Source: a virus. From it: DNA of 64,000 nt. Position numbers and translations under genes: made by a program. The notes below the pieces were generated by a model. It saw only the letters and a program-made list of their open reading frames with translations. It was not told where the DNA came from and did no database searches. Location of the stretch: IMG/VR virus record IMGVR_UViG_3300042402_003388, positions 36,551-100,550 of that record, one strand, 5' to 3'. Shown here one piece after another: positions 62,906-64,000 of this stretch (position 1 is its first letter; each line of letters begins with the position of its first letter).

Positions 62906-63475
62906 TTAAAACCTTAAACCTGTTGAACCAAACCCATTATCACCTCTATCCTTTTCGTCAACAGAATCTACTTTAATTAACTCAACCCAATTACCGTTTA
63001 CTACAGGACATAAAACCGCTTGGGCGATTTTCATACCCTTCTCAATGGTAAATGGTTTTGGGTTAGTATTAAACACAATCACTTGTATTTCTCCGTTATA
63101 TCCTGAATCAACAGTGCCTGGGGTATTTAATACCGTTAATCCTTGTTTTAAGGCTAAACCACTTTTAGGTCTAACTTGAATCTCACTCCCGTCTGGAATA
63201 TCAAACTTCAATCCCGTTGGAATAAGAGCTCTACCAAAAGGTTCCAAGGTAACCTCTTCGGTTGAGTATAAATCAAACCCTGAATCCGATGGGTAATTAT
63301 ATGACGGTTCTACCGCATCATCTGAAATTACTTCGTATTTTAAAGGTTTTCTTGGGTGGTAATTCGCAAACTCCTTTTCAAGGTCGTCCAAATCCACACC
63401 CATATCTAATAACATTTTTTTTAATTCTGATTCGTCATCAGTGAATAGTTCTTCAAGTTGGTCAATATCCATCAT
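62906..63475 (-). CDS. dut: dUTPase
   Basis: The trimeric dUTPase motifs are all present: SDSGFDLYSTEEVTLEPFGR (motif 1), VRPKSGLALKQG (2), GTVDSGYNGEIQVIVFN (3), MKIAQAVLCPV (4) and DRGDNGFGSTG (5). It hydrolyses dUTP to dUMP, keeping uracil out of phage DNA and supplying thymidylate synthesis. It has an N-terminal acidic extension of about 45 residues (DIDQLEELFTDDESELKKM) that most dUTPases lack, whose role is unknown. It is 2 bp from the GT8-like gene. Confidence 0.95.
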   Translation of the reverse strand: MMDIDQLEELFTDDESELKKMLLDMGVDLDDLEKEFANYHPRKPLKYEVISDDAVEPSYNYPSDSGFDLYSTEEVTLEPFGRALIPTGLKFDIPDGSEIQVRPKSGLALKQGLTVLNTPGTVDSGYNGEIQVIVFNTNPKPFTIEKGMKIAQAVLCPVVNGNWVELIKVDSVDEKDRGDNGFGSTGLRF

Positions 63476-63481
63476 AATTTT

Positions 63482-64000
63482 TTATTTAAGTAATTTTAAT
63501 TTTTTAATTGCGTCAATTAGTACGTCAACATCTCTCTCACAATACTCGGCAATTTCTTTTAACATATTTTTATTCCAATATGCGTCGTGAACTTTATCAC
63601 CTGTAACCTCACCATTTTTAGGTGATGGGATATCCATACAAGCACACATTAAATCTAAAGAACCGATTGCGGTGTAGGCCCCGTATTGCCAAATCTCCTT
63701 AGTATCAATAGCTTTAATTTCCCAAGGTTTTGTATCGTATGACGGAAGGATTGATGGTGGCATTAATCCATTAATAATCATACGTTTTGCCAACATAGGA
63801 ATGTCAAAGTTTTTAAGATTATGTCCACATAGGAAAAAATCCAGTTTACCACATCTGTCTAATAATTTTTGAACGCCTTCCAATAGTTCTTTTTCATCGT
63901 CACCTGAAAATGTTTGTCGTTTAATCTCTCCGTTATCCATAACGAAGGCAACACTAACACAAATTATCTTTGCGAATTCGGGAACCAAAGCGGTCCTTTT
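63482..64000 (-). CDS. 3'-5' exonuclease-like protein (DnaQ/PolB-type), 5'-truncated
   Basis: The frame is open to the window end, so the gene begins beyond it; a TTG at 63988 is not a real start, since codons before it read KRTALVPEF. The visible part has FLCGHNLKNFDIPMLAKRM (Exo II), AYTAIGSLDLMCACMDI and LKEIAEYCERDVDVLIDAIK (Exo III, Asp). This is the RNase H-like fold of DnaQ-type proofreading exonucleases. The Exo I DxE would be in the missing N-terminus. It probably belongs to the replication module outside the window. Confidence 0.82.
   Translation of the reverse strand, partial: KRTALVPEFAKIICVSVAFVMDNGEIKRQTFSGDDEKELLEGVQKLLDRCGKLDFFLCGHNLKNFDIPMLAKRMIINGLMPPSILPSYDTKPWEIKAIDTKEIWQYGAYTAIGSLDLMCACMDIPSPKNGEVTGDKVHDAYWNKNMLKEIAEYCERDVDVLIDAIKKLKLLK

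Noticed and set aside
1-64000. Prophage or lysogeny signals (integrase, repressor, att sites)
   Set aside because: No such genes or duplicated attachment-like sequence next to the tRNAs were found; the content fits a virulent myovirus.

Overview
This window looks like part of a large, low-GC, T4-like myovirus genome, probably from a phage of Bacteroidota (Flavobacteriia-like host). Three things point there. The packaging and head genes are T4-like and in order: large terminase, portal, gp21-type prohead protease, acidic scaffold and gp23-type capsid protein; gp5-like spike, gp55-like late sigma, PhoH and dUTPase are also present. Genes lack Shine-Dalgarno sequences. Many transcription units start with the Bacteroidota promoter (TTG, 19-20 bp, TAnnTTTG). 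No integrase, repressor or CRISPR array was seen. Tail sheath and tube genes and most replication genes must lie outside the window.

Layout. 0-3 kb: three putative structural genes; the first is cut by the window edge and the second carries Asn/Gln repeats. 3-4.7 kb (minus): HNH nuclease, two tRNA-Leu and ClpP. 4.7-8.8 kb: a nucleotide-sugar dehydrogenase-like protein, a methyltransferase-like protein and glycosyltransferases. 8.8-15.8 kb: a tRNA archipelago. With the two tRNA-Leu genes there are 28 canonical tRNAs covering all 20 amino acids, interspersed with small ORFs, two attenuator-like leaders, boxA-like elements, tRNA-like genes without a normal anticodon or T arm, and several unassigned structured RNAs. 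15.8-17.6 kb (minus): a glycosyltransferase and two methyltransferases. 17.6-21.5 kb: an early-type cluster with a cyclic-phosphate-processing receiver-like protein, a metallophosphoesterase and an Rnl1-type RNA ligase. 21.5-29.5 kb: mixed genes, including a DnaJ-like zinc protein, a small lipoprotein, a tmRNA, an M20-type peptidase and a ClpC-like ATPase. 29.5-31.4 kb: UVR-motif, KTSC and nucleotidyltransferase proteins. 31.4-46.9 kb: the head and packaging block, with a bS21 homologue on the opposite strand. 46.9-50.2 kb: methylglyoxal synthase, two ParB-like paralogues and an FKBP isomerase. 50.2-64 kb (minus): baseplate or tail genes, late sigma factor, four more glycosyltransferases, PhoH, dUTPase and an exonuclease cut by the window edge.

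How the parts may work together. (1) Translation takeover: a nearly complete tRNA set, initiator-like tRNAs, bS21 and tmRNA. (2) Proteolysis: ClpP, a ClpC-like unfoldase that keeps the VGF ClpP-docking loop, a McsA-like UVR protein, and a tmRNA whose predicted tag lacks the usual LAA end, which suggests a phage-owned trans-translation and degradation route. (3) RNA repair: RNA ligase, cREC-like, HAD-like and metallophosphoesterase proteins next to the tRNAs, possibly against host anticodon nucleases. (4) Late transcription: a gp55-like sigma factor and a strand-specific AATATTTATA motif before many late genes. All functions are predictions from reading the sequence; no database search was run.
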